A stretch of DNA of 64,000 nt from Gemmobacter nectariphilus DSM 15620 (lineage in GTDB: Bacteria; Pseudomonadota; Alphaproteobacteria; Rhodobacterales; Rhodobacteraceae), in contig NZ_AUCM01000014.1 in the NCBI RefSeq assembly GCF_000429765.1, positions 22,886-86,885 on the forward strand. Direction: 5' to 3'. The notes beneath the pieces were generated by a model. That model ran no database searches and had not been told where the DNA came from. It was given only the letters and a program-made list of their open reading frames with translations. Of the stretch, positions 15,829 to 24,600 are shown piece by piece. Each line of letters begins with the position of its first letter. Positions within the stretch are counted from its first letter, which is position 1. The translations under genes and the position numbers were made by a program.

Positions 15829-16803
15829 ATGCGCAACAGCGAAACGGTAACCTTCGGCGGGCTTGGCGGATTGGAACGGTCGGCCGAGCTGCGGGGCGAT
15901 CAGGCGCGGCAGGCGGCCATGTGGGCCGATGGTGCGGCGCGGGTGGTGCCGATGTGGCGCGGCAAACCCATGGTGGCCGGCGCAGGGCGCGAGCGCCTTG
16001 CCTTGCTGGCGCCCACGCATCCGGCCCTTGCCGACATGTCGGGCCCGCCGTTGTTCCTTGGCCTTGTTCAGGGTGCTCCGGTGTTTGCTGCCGATCTGTC
16101 GGGGTGGGAACCTGCGGGCATCGACGCGGCCGCGCAGGGCGGCGGGTTCTTCGACACCACGGAACAGCAGCACCCCGACACGCCCCCCGACCATCTGTTC
16201 GTGGAACTGCGCGGGGTGATGACGCTGCTCTCGCCGCTGGATGCCGAACTGGCCGCGACCGCGCGGGGGCTGTTCGAATGGCACCGCACGCATGGGTTCT
16301 GCGCCCGCTGCGGTCATGCCAGCGATGTCACCATGGCCGGCTGGCAGCGCCAGTGCCCGGCCTGCAACGCGCCGCATTTCCCGCGCACCGATCCGGTGGT
16401 CATCATGCTGGTGACGCATGGCAACCGGGTGCTGCTGGGCCGCTCGCATGGCTGGCCGCAAGGCATGTATTCCCTGCTGGCCGGCTTCATCGAACCGGGC
16501 GAGACGGTCGAGGCCGCCGTGCGCCGCGAGGTGGCCGAGGAAACCGGCGTCAAGGTCGGCGCCGTGCGCTATCAGGCCAGCCAGCCCTGGCCGTTCCCCG
16601 CCTCGCTGATGCTTGGCTTTTCGGCCGAGGCGATCAGCGAGACGATCACGCTGGACCCGGCCGAGATCGAAGATGCCATGTGGATGAGCCGCGAGGACAT
16701 GGCCGATGCGCTGGCCGGCCGTCACCCGCTGGTCAAGCCGGCCCGCAAGGGGGCAATCGCCCAGTTCCTTCTGAATGCCTGGGTTGCGGATCTGCTGGAC
16801 TGA
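15829..16803 (+). CDS. nudC: NAD+ diphosphatase NudC
   Basis: A 324-residue Nudix hydrolase. Residues about 155-175 hold the zinc ribbon CARCG ... CPAC. The Nudix box follows as GFIEPGETVEAAVRREVAEE (EAAxREVAEE core, near residue 222). SQPWPFPASLMLGF is the NudC-specific specificity motif SQPWPFPxS. The enzyme cleaves NAD(H) to NMN(H) and AMP and removes NAD caps from RNA. The ATG at 15829 is preferred to earlier in-frame starts because GGGGGCAGGA precedes it and because upstream residues lack similarity to the family. Confidence 0.93.
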   Translation: MRNSETVTFGGLGGLERSAELRGDQARQAAMWADGAARVVPMWRGKPMVAGAGRERLALLAPTHPALADMSGPPLFLGLVQGAPVFAADLSGWEPAGIDAAAQGGGFFDTTEQQHPDTPPDHLFVELRGVMTLLSPLDAELAATARGLFEWHRTHGFCARCGHASDVTMAGWQRQCPACNAPHFPRTDPVVIMLVTHGNRVLLGRSHGWPQGMYSLLAGFIEPGETVEAAVRREVAEETGVKVGAVRYQASQPWPFPASLMLGFSAEAISETITLDPAEIEDAMWMSREDMADALAGRHPLVKPARKGAIAQFLLNAWVADLLD

Positions 16804-16856
16804 GACAGACCGCATCGGCATAACTTGCCCGGGGCAGGGTCAGCAAAGAGGCAGTC

Positions 16857-17321
16857 ATGAAGTTCAACGCCCGAGAAGATATCGAGGCTCCCATCGCCAA
16901 GGTCTGGGCAATCGTCAACGATTTCGACAGCTTCGAGCTTGCGGCCCTGCGGCGCGGGATTCAGGTGACGCGGCAGGATGATGGCGATACCCCGGCCTGG
17001 CAGCTGGCCTTTGCCTTCAAGGGCAAGCCGCGTCAGGTCGCCGTGTGTCTGGAACAGCGCGAGGAACCGGGCCTTCTGGTCTTTGCCGGCGATGGCCGGG
17101 CGATCGCGGCCACGATGGTTGTCGAACTGGTCGAACTGGGCCCGCGCCGCACGCGGGTCACCGTCTCGACCGAGTTGCGGCCGCTGACCCTTGCGGCGCG
17201 GCTGATGCTGCAATCCATCAAGCTGGCGCGCAGCCGCGCGGTGCGCAAGTATCAGCAAGGTGTGGCCAAGGTCGCCAGCATGATCGAGGCGCGCGCGCGG
17301 GGGCAATCGGCCGGTTTCTGA
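16857..17321 (+). CDS. SRPBCC family protein
   Basis: A 154-residue soluble protein with the START-like helix-grip fold. The opening MKFNAREDIEAPIAKVWAIV is the typical 'V-W-x-hhxD' beginning of SRPBCC proteins, and the end (RAVRKYQQGVAKVASMIEA) gives the long C-terminal helix. Such proteins bind lipids or hydrophobic ligands. No catalytic residues can be assigned. It follows nudC by 53 bp and precedes cdd by 64 bp on the same strand, but it may be functionally unrelated to nucleoside salvage. Confidence 0.75.
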   Translation: MKFNAREDIEAPIAKVWAIVNDFDSFELAALRRGIQVTRQDDGDTPAWQLAFAFKGKPRQVAVCLEQREEPGLLVFAGDGRAIAATMVVELVELGPRRTRVTVSTELRPLTLAARLMLQSIKLARSRAVRKYQQGVAKVASMIEARARGQSAGF

Positions 17322-17385
17322 CCATCTGGACAAGATCCCGCACCCGCGTCAGGATGGTTGCATCATCCCACCGTGCGAGGCGCCG

Positions 17386-17778
17386 ATGTCCCTTTTGCAA
17401 GCTGCAAGCGAAGTGCGTGAAAACGCCTATGTGCCGTATTCCCGCTTCAAGGTGGGGGCGGCGGTCCGGGGCGCCTCGGGCACCATCTATCGCGGCTGCA
17501 ATGTGGAAAACGCCGCCTATCCCGAAGGCACCTGCGCCGAGGCCGGGGCGATTGCCGCCATGGTGGCCGCAGGCGAGACCCGCCTGACCGAGGTTCTGGT
17601 GATCGCCGACTGCCCGGCACCGGTTCCGCCCTGCGGGGGGTGCCGGCAAAAGCTGGCCGAATTCGGCGGCCCCGAAACGCCGGTGACGCTGTGCACGACC
17701 GACGGGCAGCAGCTTGCCACCACCATCGGCACGCTGTTGCCCGGTGCCTTCACCCCTGGCCATATGGACCGCGCATGA
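17386..17778 (+). CDS. cdd: Cytidine deaminase
   Basis: A 130-residue homotetrameric-type cytidine deaminase. Substrate- and zinc-binding motifs are YVPYSRFKVGAA (residues about 16-27), GCNVENAAYPEGTCAEAGAI with the catalytic Cys-Ala-Glu, and CPAPVPPCGGCRQKLAEF with the two further zinc cysteines. It deaminates cytidine and deoxycytidine to uridine and deoxyuridine. It is the first gene of a nucleoside-salvage series and its TGA overlaps the deoA start (ATGA), so it is translationally coupled to the next step. Confidence 0.95.
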   Translation: MSLLQAASEVRENAYVPYSRFKVGAAVRGASGTIYRGCNVENAAYPEGTCAEAGAIAAMVAAGETRLTEVLVIADCPAPVPPCGGCRQKLAEFGGPETPVTLCTTDGQQLATTIGTLLPGAFTPGHMDRA

Positions 17779-19082
17779 CCGACGCACGCCGGATCATCGC
17801 CACGATCCGCGATGGTGGCCAGCCCTCGGCCAGCGATCTGCGCTGGTTTGCCATGGGGTTGGCGGATGGCGGCGTGACCGATGCACAGGCCGGGGCCTTT
17901 GCCATGGCCGTGCTGCTGAAAGGGTTGGGCGAGGCAGGCCGGGTCGCGCTGACCGAAGCGATGCGCGATTCCGGCACCGTGCTGCGCTGGGACATGCCCG
18001 CGCCGGTCGTCGACAAGCATTCGACAGGCGGGGTGGGGGATTCCATCTCTTTGTTGCTGGCCCCCGCTTTGGCCGATTGCGGGGTCTATGTGCCGATGGT
18101 CTCGGGGCGGGGGCTTGGCCATACCGGCGGCACCCTGGACAAGCTTGAGGCGATTCCGGGCTACCGGGTCGACCAGCCCGAGGCCGACTTTCGCCGCATC
18201 GTCGCCGATGTCGGCTGTGCCATCGTCGCGGCGACCGGCGAAATCGCCCCCGCCGACCGACGGCTTTATGCGATCCGCGATGTGACGGGCACGGTCGAAA
18301 GCATCGACCTGATCACCGCCTCGATCCTGTCCAAGAAGCTGGCGGCGGGGCTGGATGCGCTGGTGCTGGACGTCAAGGTCGGCTCGGGCGCCTTCCTGCC
18401 TTCGGCCGCGCAGGCGCGGGCCCTGGCGCGGTCGCTGGTCGATACGGCAAACGGGGCGGGGTGCCGCACCTCGGCGCTGATCACCGATATGGACCAGCCG
18501 CTGGCGGCCAATGCCGGCAATGCGCTGGAGGTGGCCGAGGTGATGGGCGCGCTGACCTGCGATCCGGTGAACCAGCGGCTGTGGGATCTGACCGTTGCGC
18601 TGGGGGGCGAGCTGCTGGCGCTGTGCGGTGCGGCGCCCGATGCGGCCGAGGGGGGCAGGCGCATCTTTGCCAGCCTGCACTCGGGCCGGGCGGCGGAACG
18701 CCTTGCCCGCATGGTTGCCGCGCAGGGGGGACCCGCGGATTTTCTGGACCGCTGGCGCGATCACCTGCCGGTGGCGCCGGTGGTGCGCGATGTGCCTGCG
18801 GTCGGTGCCGGCATCGTGACGCGGATCGACACCCGCGCGGTGGGCGAGGCCGTGGTGCATCTGGGCGGCGGGCGGCTGCGCAACGGCGATGCCATTGACC
18901 CGCGCGTCGGGTTTTCCGACCTCAAGGGGATCGGGATGAACGCGGGCCCCGGCGATCCGCTGGCCCGTGTCCATGCGGCCACGCCCGAGGCGGCGGATCG
19001 CGCGATTGCCACCTTGCAGGCAGCCTATCATCTGGGCGATACCGCCGATCTTCCGCAACTGGTGCAGGACCGGGTAGGCTGA
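17775..19082 (+). CDS. deoA: Thymidine phosphorylase
   Basis: A 435-residue enzyme of the NP-II family. Motifs include DKHSTGGVGDSISLLLAPA (phosphate site), SGRGLGHTGGTLDKLEAIPG (the pyrimidine phosphorylase signature) and LDVKVGSGAFL. It splits thymidine, and other pyrimidine deoxynucleosides to some extent, into base and deoxyribose-1-phosphate, which DeoB then converts to the 5-phosphate. The start at 17775 overlaps cdd by 4 nt; a longer upstream open frame inside cdd is rejected. deoB starts 5 bp after its stop. Confidence 0.95.
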   Translation: MTDARRIIATIRDGGQPSASDLRWFAMGLADGGVTDAQAGAFAMAVLLKGLGEAGRVALTEAMRDSGTVLRWDMPAPVVDKHSTGGVGDSISLLLAPALADCGVYVPMVSGRGLGHTGGTLDKLEAIPGYRVDQPEADFRRIVADVGCAIVAATGEIAPADRRLYAIRDVTGTVESIDLITASILSKKLAAGLDALVLDVKVGSGAFLPSAAQARALARSLVDTANGAGCRTSALITDMDQPLAANAGNALEVAEVMGALTCDPVNQRLWDLTVALGGELLALCGAAPDAAEGGRRIFASLHSGRAAERLARMVAAQGGPADFLDRWRDHLPVAPVVRDVPAVGAGIVTRIDTRAVGEAVVHLGGGRLRNGDAIDPRVGFSDLKGIGMNAGPGDPLARVHAATPEAADRAIATLQAAYHLGDTADLPQLVQDRVG

Positions 19083-19087
19083 CTGAC

Positions 19088-20284
19088 ATGGCGCGTGCCT
19101 TTCTGATCGTGATGGATTCCGTAGGTTGCGGCGGTGCCCCCGATGCCGCCGACTTTGGCGATGCCGGCGCCAATACGCTGGGCCATATCGCCCAGGCCTG
19201 CGCCGAAGGGCGGGCCGATATGGGCCGTAGCGGGCGGCTGCACATGCCGGTGCTGGACGGGCTGGGGCTGGGCGCTGCAATTCGCCTCGCCAGCGGGATG
19301 GAGGCGCCGGGTCTGGGCGCGGTGCCGCAGGGGCGCTGGGGGGCAGCGACCGAGGTCTCGCGCGGCAAGGACACGCCCTCGGGGCATTGGGAACTGGCTG
19401 GCGTGCCGGTGCCGTGGGACTGGACCTATTTTCCCGATACCACCCCGGCCTTTCCGCCCGACCTGGTGGCCAAGGTCTGCGAACTGGCGGGAACCGGGGG
19501 GATCCTGGGCAATTGCCATGCCTCGGGCGTTCCGATCATCGCGGCGCATTGCGAGGAGCACCTGCGGACCGGCTGGCCGATCTGCTATACATCGGCCGAC
19601 AGCGTGTTCCAGATTGCCGCCCATGAAGAGGCCTTTGGGCTGGCGCGGCTGCTGAAGCTGTGCGCCGATCTTGCGCCGACCTTGCACGCGATGAAAGTTG
19701 GCCGGGTGATCGCGCGGCCCTTTACCGGCAGCTGCGGCGATTTCCGCCGCACGGCGAACCGGCGTGATTTTGCCATCGCGCCGCCTGCACCGACGCTGCT
19801 GGACGTGGTCGCGGGCGCTGGGCGGGCGACCCATGCGGTGGGAAAGATCGGCGATATCTTTTCCTTGCGCGGCATCGGCAAGCTGCACAAGGGCAAGAGC
19901 GATGCCGATCTGATGCAATCGCTGCAGCGGCTGGCGGATGAGGCCGAGGATGGCGCGCTGACCTTTGCGAATTTCGTCGAATTCGACAGCCTTTATGGCC
20001 ATCCGCGCGATGTGGCGGGCTATGCGCGGGCGCTGGAATGGTTCGATGCTGAGGCGGGGGTGTTCCTGTCGCGGTTGCGGCCGGGGGATCTGGCGATCTT
20101 CACCGCCGATCATGGCAATGATCCGACCTGGCGCGGCACAGAACATACCCGCGAGCGGGTGCCGGTGCTGTGTGCCGGGGCAGGGGCAGGCGCGCTGGGC
20201 CTGTGCGCGTTCACCGATGTGGCGGCCACGGTCGCGTCGCATCTGGGGGTTGCGAACCCCGGGCCGGGGCGCGGGCTGATCTGA
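19088..20284 (+). CDS. deoB: Phosphopentomutase
   Basis: A 398-residue alkaline-phosphatase-superfamily mutase. The metal and phosphothreonine region begins MARAFLIVMDSVGCGGAPDA, with GANTLGHIA following. Further metal ligands lie in FVEFDSLYGHPRDVAGYA and near the C-terminus in ADHGNDPTWRGTEHTRE. It interconverts (deoxy)ribose-1-phosphate and the 5-phosphate, linking nucleoside breakdown to central carbon metabolism. It lies 5 bp after deoA. A GC hairpin and a dispersed element separate it from add. Confidence 0.95.
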   Translation: MARAFLIVMDSVGCGGAPDAADFGDAGANTLGHIAQACAEGRADMGRSGRLHMPVLDGLGLGAAIRLASGMEAPGLGAVPQGRWGAATEVSRGKDTPSGHWELAGVPVPWDWTYFPDTTPAFPPDLVAKVCELAGTGGILGNCHASGVPIIAAHCEEHLRTGWPICYTSADSVFQIAAHEEAFGLARLLKLCADLAPTLHAMKVGRVIARPFTGSCGDFRRTANRRDFAIAPPAPTLLDVVAGAGRATHAVGKIGDIFSLRGIGKLHKGKSDADLMQSLQRLADEAEDGALTFANFVEFDSLYGHPRDVAGYARALEWFDAEAGVFLSRLRPGDLAIFTADHGNDPTWRGTEHTRERVPVLCAGAGAGALGLCAFTDVAATVASHLGVANPGPGRGLI

Positions 20285-20289
20285 CAAGG

Positions 20290-20340
20290 CCGGGGGGCCA
20301 GCCCCCCGGACCCCCCGGGGTATTTTCAAAAAGGCAAAGG
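20290..20340 (+). repeat. Dispersed intergenic element, copy A
   Basis: A perfect 9-bp inverted repeat CCGGGGGGC/GCCCCCCGG (20290-20298, 20301-20309) is followed by CCCCGGGGTATTTTC (20313-20327) and AAAAAGGCAAAGG (20328-20340), a diverged copy of the element seen six more times in the window. It sits between deoB and add. Unlike the other copies, it does not read out of a gene end in the usual orientation. Confidence 0.7.
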
Positions 20341-20347
20341 AACAGGG

Positions 20348-21322
20348 ATGCTGCCCAAGATCGAACTGCATCTGCATCTGGAAGGGGCGGCGCCGCCGGC
20401 CTTTGTGCGCGGGTTGGCGAAAGAGAAATCCATCGACATCTCGGGGATATTCGATGCGCGGGGCGGCTATGCCTATGCCGATTTCTGGCATTTCCTGAAG
20501 GTCTATGAGGCGGCGACCAGCGTTCTGCAAAGCCCCGAGGATTATGCGCGGCTGACCCGCGCCGTGCTGGAGGAATGCGCGGCGAGCGGGGTGATCTATG
20601 CCGAGACCTTTGTCAGCCCGGATTTTTGCGGCGGGCGCGATCTGGGGGCCTGGCGCGAATATCTGCATGCGATCCATGAAACGGCGCGGGCTGTGGCGGC
20701 GCAGGGCGGGCCAGAGCTGCGCGGCATTGTCACCTGTATCCGGCATTTCGGGCCCGAGAAGGCGCGGGAAACCGCGATCTGCGCGGCCGAGACGGTAGGC
20801 GATTTCATCACCGGCTTTGGCATTGCCGGGGATGAAAAGGCCGCCCAGCCCAAGGATTTCCGCTGGTCCTTTGACTGTGCGCGCGAGGCGGGCTTGCGGC
20901 TGACCGCCCATGCTGGCGAATGGGGCGGGCCGCAAAGCATTCGCGATGCGCTGGCCGATCTGGGGGTGGAACGCATTGGCCATGGGGTGCGCGCCATCGA
21001 GGATCTGGCGCTGGTGGACGAGCTGGCCGAGCGCGGCGTGGTGCTGGAGGTTTGCCCGGGGTCGAACATCGCGCTGGGGGTCTTTGCCGACTGGCGCAAG
21101 CATCCGATCAACGAGCTGGACCGGCGGGGCGTCAAGGTGACGGTCTCGACCGACGATCCGCCGTTTTTCCACACCACGATGGAACGCGAATTCCAGATGC
21201 TGAACCGTGCCTTCGACTGGGACGAGGGCCAGTTCGCGCGGATCAACCGCACCGCGCTTGACGCGGCCTTCTGTGACGCCGATACCAGAGGCCGTATCGC
21301 GAAGAAGCTGGAGGCCGTCTGA
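20348..21322 (+). CDS. add: Adenosine deaminase
   Basis: A 324-residue amidohydrolase. The zinc ligands are HLHLEG (residues about 8-13), the histidine in [11 protein letters not shown], which also carries the catalytic Glu, and the Asp pair in [23 protein letters not shown] supplies another conserved histidine. It deaminates adenosine and deoxyadenosine to inosine and deoxyinosine. Its TGA overlaps the upp ATG by one base (TGATG), so the two are coupled. The Shine-Dalgarno sequence is the AAGGAACAGGG that ends the dispersed element upstream. Confidence 0.93.
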   Translation: MLPKIELHLHLEGAAPPAFVRGLAKEKSIDISGIFDARGGYAYADFWHFLKVYEAATSVLQSPEDYARLTRAVLEECAASGVIYAETFVSPDFCGGRDLGAWREYLHAIHETARAVAAQGGPELRGIVTCIRHFGPEKARETAICAAETVGDFITGFGIAGDEKAAQPKDFRWSFDCAREAGLRLTAHAGEWGGPQSIRDALADLGVERIGHGVRAIEDLALVDELAERGVVLEVCPGSNIALGVFADWRKHPINELDRRGVKVTVSTDDPPFFHTTMEREFQMLNRAFDWDEGQFARINRTALDAAFCDADTRGRIAKKLEAV

Positions 21323-21954
21323 TGCTGGATCACCTGACCGTCGTGTCGCACCCGCTGGTGCTGCACAAGCTGACGATCATGCGGGACAAGGGCACGTCCA
21401 CGGCCTCGTTCCGCCAGCTCTTGCGCGAGATCAGCCTGCTGCTGGCCTATGAGGTCACGCGCGAATTGCCGATGACCACCCGGCGGATCGAGACCCCGAT
21501 GTGCGAGATGGATGCCCCGGCGATCGAGGGCAAGAAGCTGGCGCTGATTTCCATCCTGCGGGCGGGGAACGGGCTGCTGGACGGGATCCTCGAACTGATC
21601 CCGGCGGCGCGGGTCGGGTTTGTCGGGCTCTATCGCGATCCCGAGACGCTCAAGCCGGTGCAATATTACTGCAAGGTGCCCGATCAGCTGGAGGACCGCA
21701 TCACCATCGTGGTCGATCCGATGCTGGCGACGGGCAATTCCTCGGTGGCCGCGATCGACCTGCTGAAGGCCAAGGGGGCCAAGGAGATCCGTTTCCTGTG
21801 CCTGCTGGCTGCGCCCGAAGGGATCGCCCGGATGCGCGAGGCGCATCCCGATGTGCCGATCGTGACGGCGGCGGTGGATGACCACCTGAACGATCATGGC
21901 TACATCGTGCCCGGCCTTGGCGATGCGGGCGACCGCCTGTATGGCACGAAGTAA
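21322..21954 (+). CDS. upp: Uracil phosphoribosyltransferase
   Basis: A 210-residue type I phosphoribosyltransferase. The PRPP loop is [19 protein letters not shown] (about residues 132-150) and the uracil-binding segment is [18 protein letters not shown] at the C-terminus. [19 protein letters not shown] near the start is typical. It makes UMP from uracil and PRPP, completing pyrimidine salvage begun by Cdd and DeoA in the same run of genes. It overlaps add by one base. Confidence 0.96.
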   Translation: MLDHLTVVSHPLVLHKLTIMRDKGTSTASFRQLLREISLLLAYEVTRELPMTTRRIETPMCEMDAPAIEGKKLALISILRAGNGLLDGILELIPAARVGFVGLYRDPETLKPVQYYCKVPDQLEDRITIVVDPMLATGNSSVAAIDLLKAKGAKEIRFLCLLAAPEGIARMREAHPDVPIVTAAVDDHLNDHGYIVPGLGDAGDRLYGTK

Positions 21955-22032
21955 CACCGCATCAAGGGTTTGCGGGGGGTTTACTCGCAAGATGAAGGCC
22001 TGCATGATGATCCCAGCTACTAGGGGGTAGTC

Positions 22033-23217
22033 ATGCTGCTTAAATTTCTGCCGGTCGCGCTGGTCGCGGCCGCTGCAACTGCAAATATTGCCCATGCACA
22101 GGGCCGCCCGCCAGCCGAACTTCCGCCGGCAGGGTTTTCCGGCCAGCAATATGTCGATAGCCGCGGGTGTCTTTACGTCCGCGCCGGATATGGCGGACAG
22201 ACCAACTGGGTTGCGCGGATCGACCGTGCGCGCAACCCGATCTGCGGGCAGACACCGTCGGTGACCGCCATGGCCCAGGCGCAGCGCCAGCTTGCCACGC
22301 CAGAGCCGGTGCCCGCGGCGCCTGCGCCGGTCGCCATGGCGGCTGCGCCGGTTCCTGTGGCGGCTGCGCCGAGGGCCGTGCGGGGGGCGGCTGTCGCGCC
22401 GTCGCAATATGTGCCGCCGCCGGTGACCTATGGCAAGCCGACGCCGCTGCGTGCGGCGGCGCCTGTGGTGGCTGCTGCGCCGCCCGCCGTGGCTGCGCCG
22501 CGGGCTGTGGTGGCAGCCCCGGCCCCGGTGCCGGTTGCGCCGCGGGGCCCGGTTCTGGCAGGCGATGCCCCGCCGTTCTCGCTTGGCGGGCATCCGCCGC
22601 TGGTCGATCGCAGCCGGGGCTGCCCGGAGCGCACGCCTTATGGCCATTTCTATCGGTTGCGCGATGGTCGCACGCTGCTGCTGTGTTCCAACAGCCCGCG
22701 TCCGGTGCCGAATGTCGAACTGGCCGGTGTGCCGGGGCATCCGGTGGCGGCCGGCCCGGTCGTGCGTGTCGCGACATCGGATCTGATGACGCCGCCTGCG
22801 GGCTACAAGGCGGCCTGGACCGATGACCGGCTGAACCCGAACCGTGCCCTTGGCACGGCCGAGGGCGATCAGCGGATGCGCCAGGTCTGGACGGACCGTG
22901 TGCCGCAGAAACTGCGCGATCCGGCCTATGCCCGGCCGCAACATGCCGCGGCCAGCAGCAAGACGGATGCCGCGCCCGCTGCTGCGGGCGGGGCGCGCTT
23001 TGTTCAGGTCGGCAGCTTTGGCGTGCCGCAGAACGCCTCGCGCGCGGCGGCGCAGTTGCAGGCGCTGGGGATGCCGGTGCAGGTCAGCCGTGGCGCGATC
23101 AAGGGCAAGCCGGTGCAGATCGTGCGCGCTGGTCCCTTTGCCTCTGACGGGCAGGCGGTTGCGGCCCTGCAGGCTGCCCGGGGGGCGGGCTTTGGCGATG
23201 CGATCTTGCGGCGCTAG
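22033..23217 (+). CDS. SPOR domain-containing envelope protein
   Basis: A 394-residue exported protein. The signal peptide MLLKFLPVALVAAAATANIAHA is followed by a cysteine-containing segment (YVDSRGCLYVRAGYGG, RNPICGQTPS). An Ala/Pro-rich low-complexity linker of about 100 residues (85-185) leads to a second conserved block, SRGCPERTPYGHFYRLRDGR. A C-terminal SPOR domain begins at ARFVQVGSFGVPQNASRAAA (residues about 320-394). SPOR domains bind denuded peptidoglycan glycan strands at the division septum. Domain order is typical of Rhodobacteraceae SPOR proteins. A GGGGGTAG ribosome site precedes the ATG. Confidence 0.85.
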   Translation: MLLKFLPVALVAAAATANIAHAQGRPPAELPPAGFSGQQYVDSRGCLYVRAGYGGQTNWVARIDRARNPICGQTPSVTAMAQAQRQLATPEPVPAAPAPVAMAAAPVPVAAAPRAVRGAAVAPSQYVPPPVTYGKPTPLRAAAPVVAAAPPAVAAPRAVVAAPAPVPVAPRGPVLAGDAPPFSLGGHPPLVDRSRGCPERTPYGHFYRLRDGRTLLLCSNSPRPVPNVELAGVPGHPVAAGPVVRVATSDLMTPPAGYKAAWTDDRLNPNRALGTAEGDQRMRQVWTDRVPQKLRDPAYARPQHAAASSKTDAAPAAAGGARFVQVGSFGVPQNASRAAAQLQALGMPVQVSRGAIKGKPVQIVRAGPFASDGQAVAALQAARGAGFGDAILRR

Positions 23218-23243
23218 GGACAGGCATTGACGATGACAAGACA

Positions 23244-23272
23244 CGCCGCCCTGTGACCGGGGCGGCGTTTTC
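23244..23272 (+). terminator. Intrinsic terminator after the SPOR gene
   Basis: An 8-bp stem CGCCGCCC (23244-23251) / GGGCGGCG (23260-23267) with a short loop is followed by TTTTCC. It lies 27 bp after the SPOR stop codon. Confidence 0.8.
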
Positions 23273-23332
23273 CGTTTCGATCGCGGCTTTCGCTGTCCGA
23301 TCGGCGGCTGGCGCGGCCATGGCCGGGTCGTT

Positions 23333-24361
23333 TCAGCGGGTGCAGACCGATTGCAGTGCCAGCCAGTCGGCATCGGGCATCAGCTGGCGGGCGGTGCCGG
23401 GGGCAAGCTGATCGCCCTCGATCAGGGCGCGGGTCGCCGTGCCCTGTGGATCGAGCGACAGCGCATAGGGCTGCGCCGGTAGCCCGACCGAGGCGAAGCG
23501 GCGCAGCAGCAGATCGCCTGGCACCTCGGCGGGCGGGGTTTGCAGACGCTCTTGCGCCTGACCTTCCAGCGCGCCCGCGGGCAGGGTGCCGGTGGCCAGC
23601 AGCGTGAAGGTGGCGCGCAACCCTGCGGCGTGCAGCACCTCGGCCAGCGGGTCGGATTGTTCGGTGCGCAGCTTTTCCGCGATCAGATGACCGGCCAGAA
23701 CCTCGGGCCCGTCGAACTGTTCGACAAGGCGGCGGTCCACCATCAGGATACGGCCCGGCACATGGGCGGTGCCGCCTGGCGCCAGCCCTTCGCGCAGCAC
23801 GACGACCTGGGCGCCATCACGCCCGAACAGGCGGGCGGACAGCCGCCCCAGCGCGGCCAGGCCCTGCGGATCGGCGCAGGGCGCGCCAGTATAGCGCGCC
23901 ATCGACAACAGAAGATCATGGCCGATCTGTTCGCGTTTCACGAAGGGCACGATCCGGGTGGTGTGGCCCACGACGGCGCCGGGCAGCCAGAACACGGCCA
24001 GCGCAAGGATCGCGGCGGCGGTAAGACCCATGGCCAGCAGCCGCCCGCGTCCGCGCCGGGGCCGGCGGCGGGCCAGCGCGCCGCGCACTGTCTCGATCGC
24101 CTCGATCATGCCGGTATCGTCGATCTCGATGGTTTCGGCCTGCGCATCCGACGCCGGGGCGTAGATCGCGGGCATCTCGCCAGGATTGCGGCGCTGGACG
24201 GCCGGAAGCGACCAGTGGCTGAGCGGCATCTGGGTGCGTCCGTCGCTGAGCACCAGTGACGCGTCACCGAACGATACCACGACCTCGCGCCGCTGGGCAT
24301 CGGGCACGGGCCGCCACAGGCCCGTGGTTTCCAGTCTGGCGTATTTGCGAAGCGCGGTCAT
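23333..24361 (-). CDS. Membrane protein with a degenerate M48-peptidase-like domain
   Basis: A 342-residue protein with a cytoplasmic N-terminal region (about 110 residues, FGDASLVLSDGRTQMPLSHW near residue 35). One transmembrane helix follows (about 112-133, LLAMGLTAAAILALAVFWLP), then a periplasmic domain. That domain has the layout of an M48 metallopeptidase core: HVPGRILMVDRRLVEQFDGP then EVLAGHLIAEKLR, where active enzymes have HEXXH. Here the motif reads HLIAE, so zinc catalysis by the usual motif is not expected. The function is unknown; a chaperone-like pseudo-peptidase is an inference. It follows phoB on the same strand across a 239-bp gap. Confidence 0.6.
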   Translation of the reverse strand: MTALRKYARLETTGLWRPVPDAQRREVVVSFGDASLVLSDGRTQMPLSHWSLPAVQRRNPGEMPAIYAPASDAQAETIEIDDTGMIEAIETVRGALARRRPRRGRGRLLAMGLTAAAILALAVFWLPGAVVGHTTRIVPFVKREQIGHDLLLSMARYTGAPCADPQGLAALGRLSARLFGRDGAQVVVLREGLAPGGTAHVPGRILMVDRRLVEQFDGPEVLAGHLIAEKLRTEQSDPLAEVLHAAGLRATFTLLATGTLPAGALEGQAQERLQTPPAEVPGDLLLRRFASVGLPAQPYALSLDPQGTATRALIEGDQLAPGTARQLMPDADWLALQSVCTR

Positions 24362-24485
24362 CCTGCCCCGGCCATGGACCAAAGCCCTGCCTTGTTGTTG
24401 AGCAGACCTTAGACGATGCGTGGGCGCTTCACAACGTGCCTGGGGCGGCTCGCCATGCGGATGGATCGGCGCCTGTGGCTGGCCG

Positions 24486-24547
24486 CTGGAGGGGTTTCAC
24501 ACCCCTCCAGACCTCCCCGTGGGGTATTTTCGGCAAGGTGAAACGGA
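24486..24547 (-). repeat. Dispersed intergenic element, copy B
   Basis: A perfect 10-bp inverted repeat CTGGAGGGGT/ACCCCTCCAG (24486-24495, 24501-24510) stands next to CCCCGTGGGGTATTTTC and GGCAAGGTGAAACGG (to about 24547). Reading the minus strand, phoB end is followed by the motif and then the hairpin. It occupies most of the 239-bp gap between phoB and the next minus-strand gene and may terminate phoB transcription. Confidence 0.65.
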
Positions 24548-24600
24548 AAGATCGTCTTTTGCAGATATCTGTCGGCAGGGTGCCGGAGTGTCGATCCGAC

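Noticed and set aside
20596..23373. A 925-codon minus-strand frame across add, upp and the SPOR gene
   Set aside because: It crosses several well-supported plus-strand genes and has only Arg/His-rich low-complexity sequence.
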